From Prinia subflava (Eukaryota; Chordata; Aves; Passeriformes; Cisticolidae): 64,000 nucleotides of DNA. A model generated the notes under the pieces. It ran no database searches. It saw only the letters and a list, made by a program, of their open reading frames with translations, and was not told the DNA's origin. Where the stretch lies: positions 19,753,193 through 19,817,192 of the forward strand of contig NC_086257.1 in the NCBI RefSeq assembly GCF_021018805.1. Reading direction: 5' to 3'. The position numbers and the translations under genes were made by a program. Positions 62,994 to 64,000 of the stretch are shown here, in pieces. Position 1 is the stretch's first letter; each line of letters starts with the position of its first letter.

Positions 62994-64000
62994 CAAAAGG
63001 TTATTCATGAAAGAGAAGTAAGTGCAACCTAAATGTTCGTGCACTTTTCACTGAAGAATCTTTCATAAGCCATTGTTTCCTTTTTCTTACAAACAGCTGT
63101 CATGGCATCACTTCATTAAGAAATCAGCTTTTCTCTACTCACACACAATCAACAGATGTTGTAATTGCTGGTTATTGGGCTCAAAAGGAAAAAAAAAACT
63201 TGTAGAATCAGAGACATGGCTTAAAAGAAAATATTTCACATGAAGGCAAAGTGACACAATATTTAAAATTTGATGCCTCAAATTAGATACACACAGTCCT
63301 CCTACCTAGGAATTGTTATGTAAATGTTTAATTGAACAGCACTAATCAGTATCAAATTAAATGTCCTTAGCTTTTGCAGAACTGGGGTTGTGTTCTATTG
63401 TTACATAACTCCATAAATTACTTGCTTTTTGACAGTCCTTAAGTCACTTATTTTAGTATCTGACTGTAGCTAGTGGCACATAAATTTGGAAGTGTGATAA
63501 TAGATGACCAAAGGCCAGACAGTGAATCAATGTCTAAGTCAGAAGAGGAAACCAAGAATCCCAAGTACCTGTTGAAGGACAAGGTGACACTGCCCAGTGT
63601 ATAGAAAAAAAACCCTAAAACATTTCATTTGCAGCCCATGCAAATATAAAGCAATTATGCTCCCCAAACTGGAATTCTCTCCTTGAGATAATCTTAAAAT
63701 AATTGTGTATTCCTTTAGCATCATTCTTAGAGAGGGAGGTGTGGAAGGATTAAAAGCACAAAAAGCCAGACCTGAAACTCAAAGCATTCTTCACTAGGAT
63801 TAAAGCACTGATTGCTTGCACTCTTCTTGCAGTGGTCCTAATTACATTGTAAATAAGACAATGTACAGGATCAGCTGGATTACTTAAACTGTTTAATTAC
63901 CCTGAAAAATGCATGTAAGTAAAAAAGATATGGGAAGTCAACAAAGTGGCCTTGTAATTGGTGCAGAAAGTTAAAGTTGTGCCAAAATAACCCCCCATAT

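Larger units (their letters stand above)
59923..64000. other. Gene-free stretch to the window end
   Basis: No supportable gene. It contains an A/C-rich low-complexity region (61288-61390) and a T run (62979-62993). A splice-acceptor-like TTTCTGCATAG at about 61572-61582 is followed by a frame that ends in a lysine-rich tail derived from A-rich sequence; I do not call an exon. Confidence 0.58.

Noticed and set aside
1..64000. Search for tRNA, rRNA, CRISPR arrays, CpG islands and bacterial-type operons
   Set aside because: None seen by eye. tRNA boxes were not found in a valid cloverleaf context, and the window has neither the spacing nor the codon bias of prokaryotic DNA. A covariance-model scan would be needed to exclude small RNAs.

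Overview
The window looks like intergenic or deep-intronic DNA from a bird, possibly a passerine. Three fragments carry the 3' end of avian CR1 LINEs, all lying antisense (about 12.7, 25.3 and 42.9-43.1 kb). Recognisable repeats are otherwise sparse, there is no obvious SINE family, and CpG is depleted with no CpG island. No prokaryotic features (operons, ribosome binding sites, long ORFs, CRISPR) are present. The longest open frames are 60-231 codons and are mostly chance frames or translated simple repeats. The bird assignment is inferred from the CR1 3' ends and the low repeat load. No single-copy gene was identified by name.

Layout. 1-12.7 kb is gene-free, with A-rich tracts and a 260-bp pyrimidine-rich minisatellite (6253-6516). 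12.7-25.3 kb holds the first CR1 fragment, an AT-rich block, and a degraded reverse-transcriptase domain of an old non-LTR retrotransposon on the minus strand (about 18.06-18.49 kb). 25.3-41.4 kb is gene-free with the second CR1 fragment, a perfect CRE palindrome (28946-28953), a 26-bp alternating purine/pyrimidine tract, a trinucleotide repeat and a poly-A run. 41417-41576 is the best candidate coding exon: a 160-nt open block with AG before it and AG|GTGAGC after it, encoding an acidic, helix-like peptide I could not assign. 42.9-43.1 kb is the longest CR1 fragment. 52194-52322 is a weaker terminal-exon-like block with a branch-point-like motif, a pyrimidine-rich tract, an acceptor, a stop codon and several AATAAA signals. 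58612-59045 is a probable solo LTR of an endogenous retrovirus on the minus strand. Just beyond it, an 80-bp segment is present twice in direct orientation, 218 bp apart.

There is no sign of a multi-gene system. The two exon candidates share a strand but are not in compatible phase if spliced directly, so they would need intermediate exons or belong to different transcripts. The most interesting items are the fossil reverse transcriptase with a long surviving frame, the unassigned exon, and the 80-bp duplication. Several AT-rich blocks look like candidate conserved noncoding elements, but only cross-species alignment could show that.
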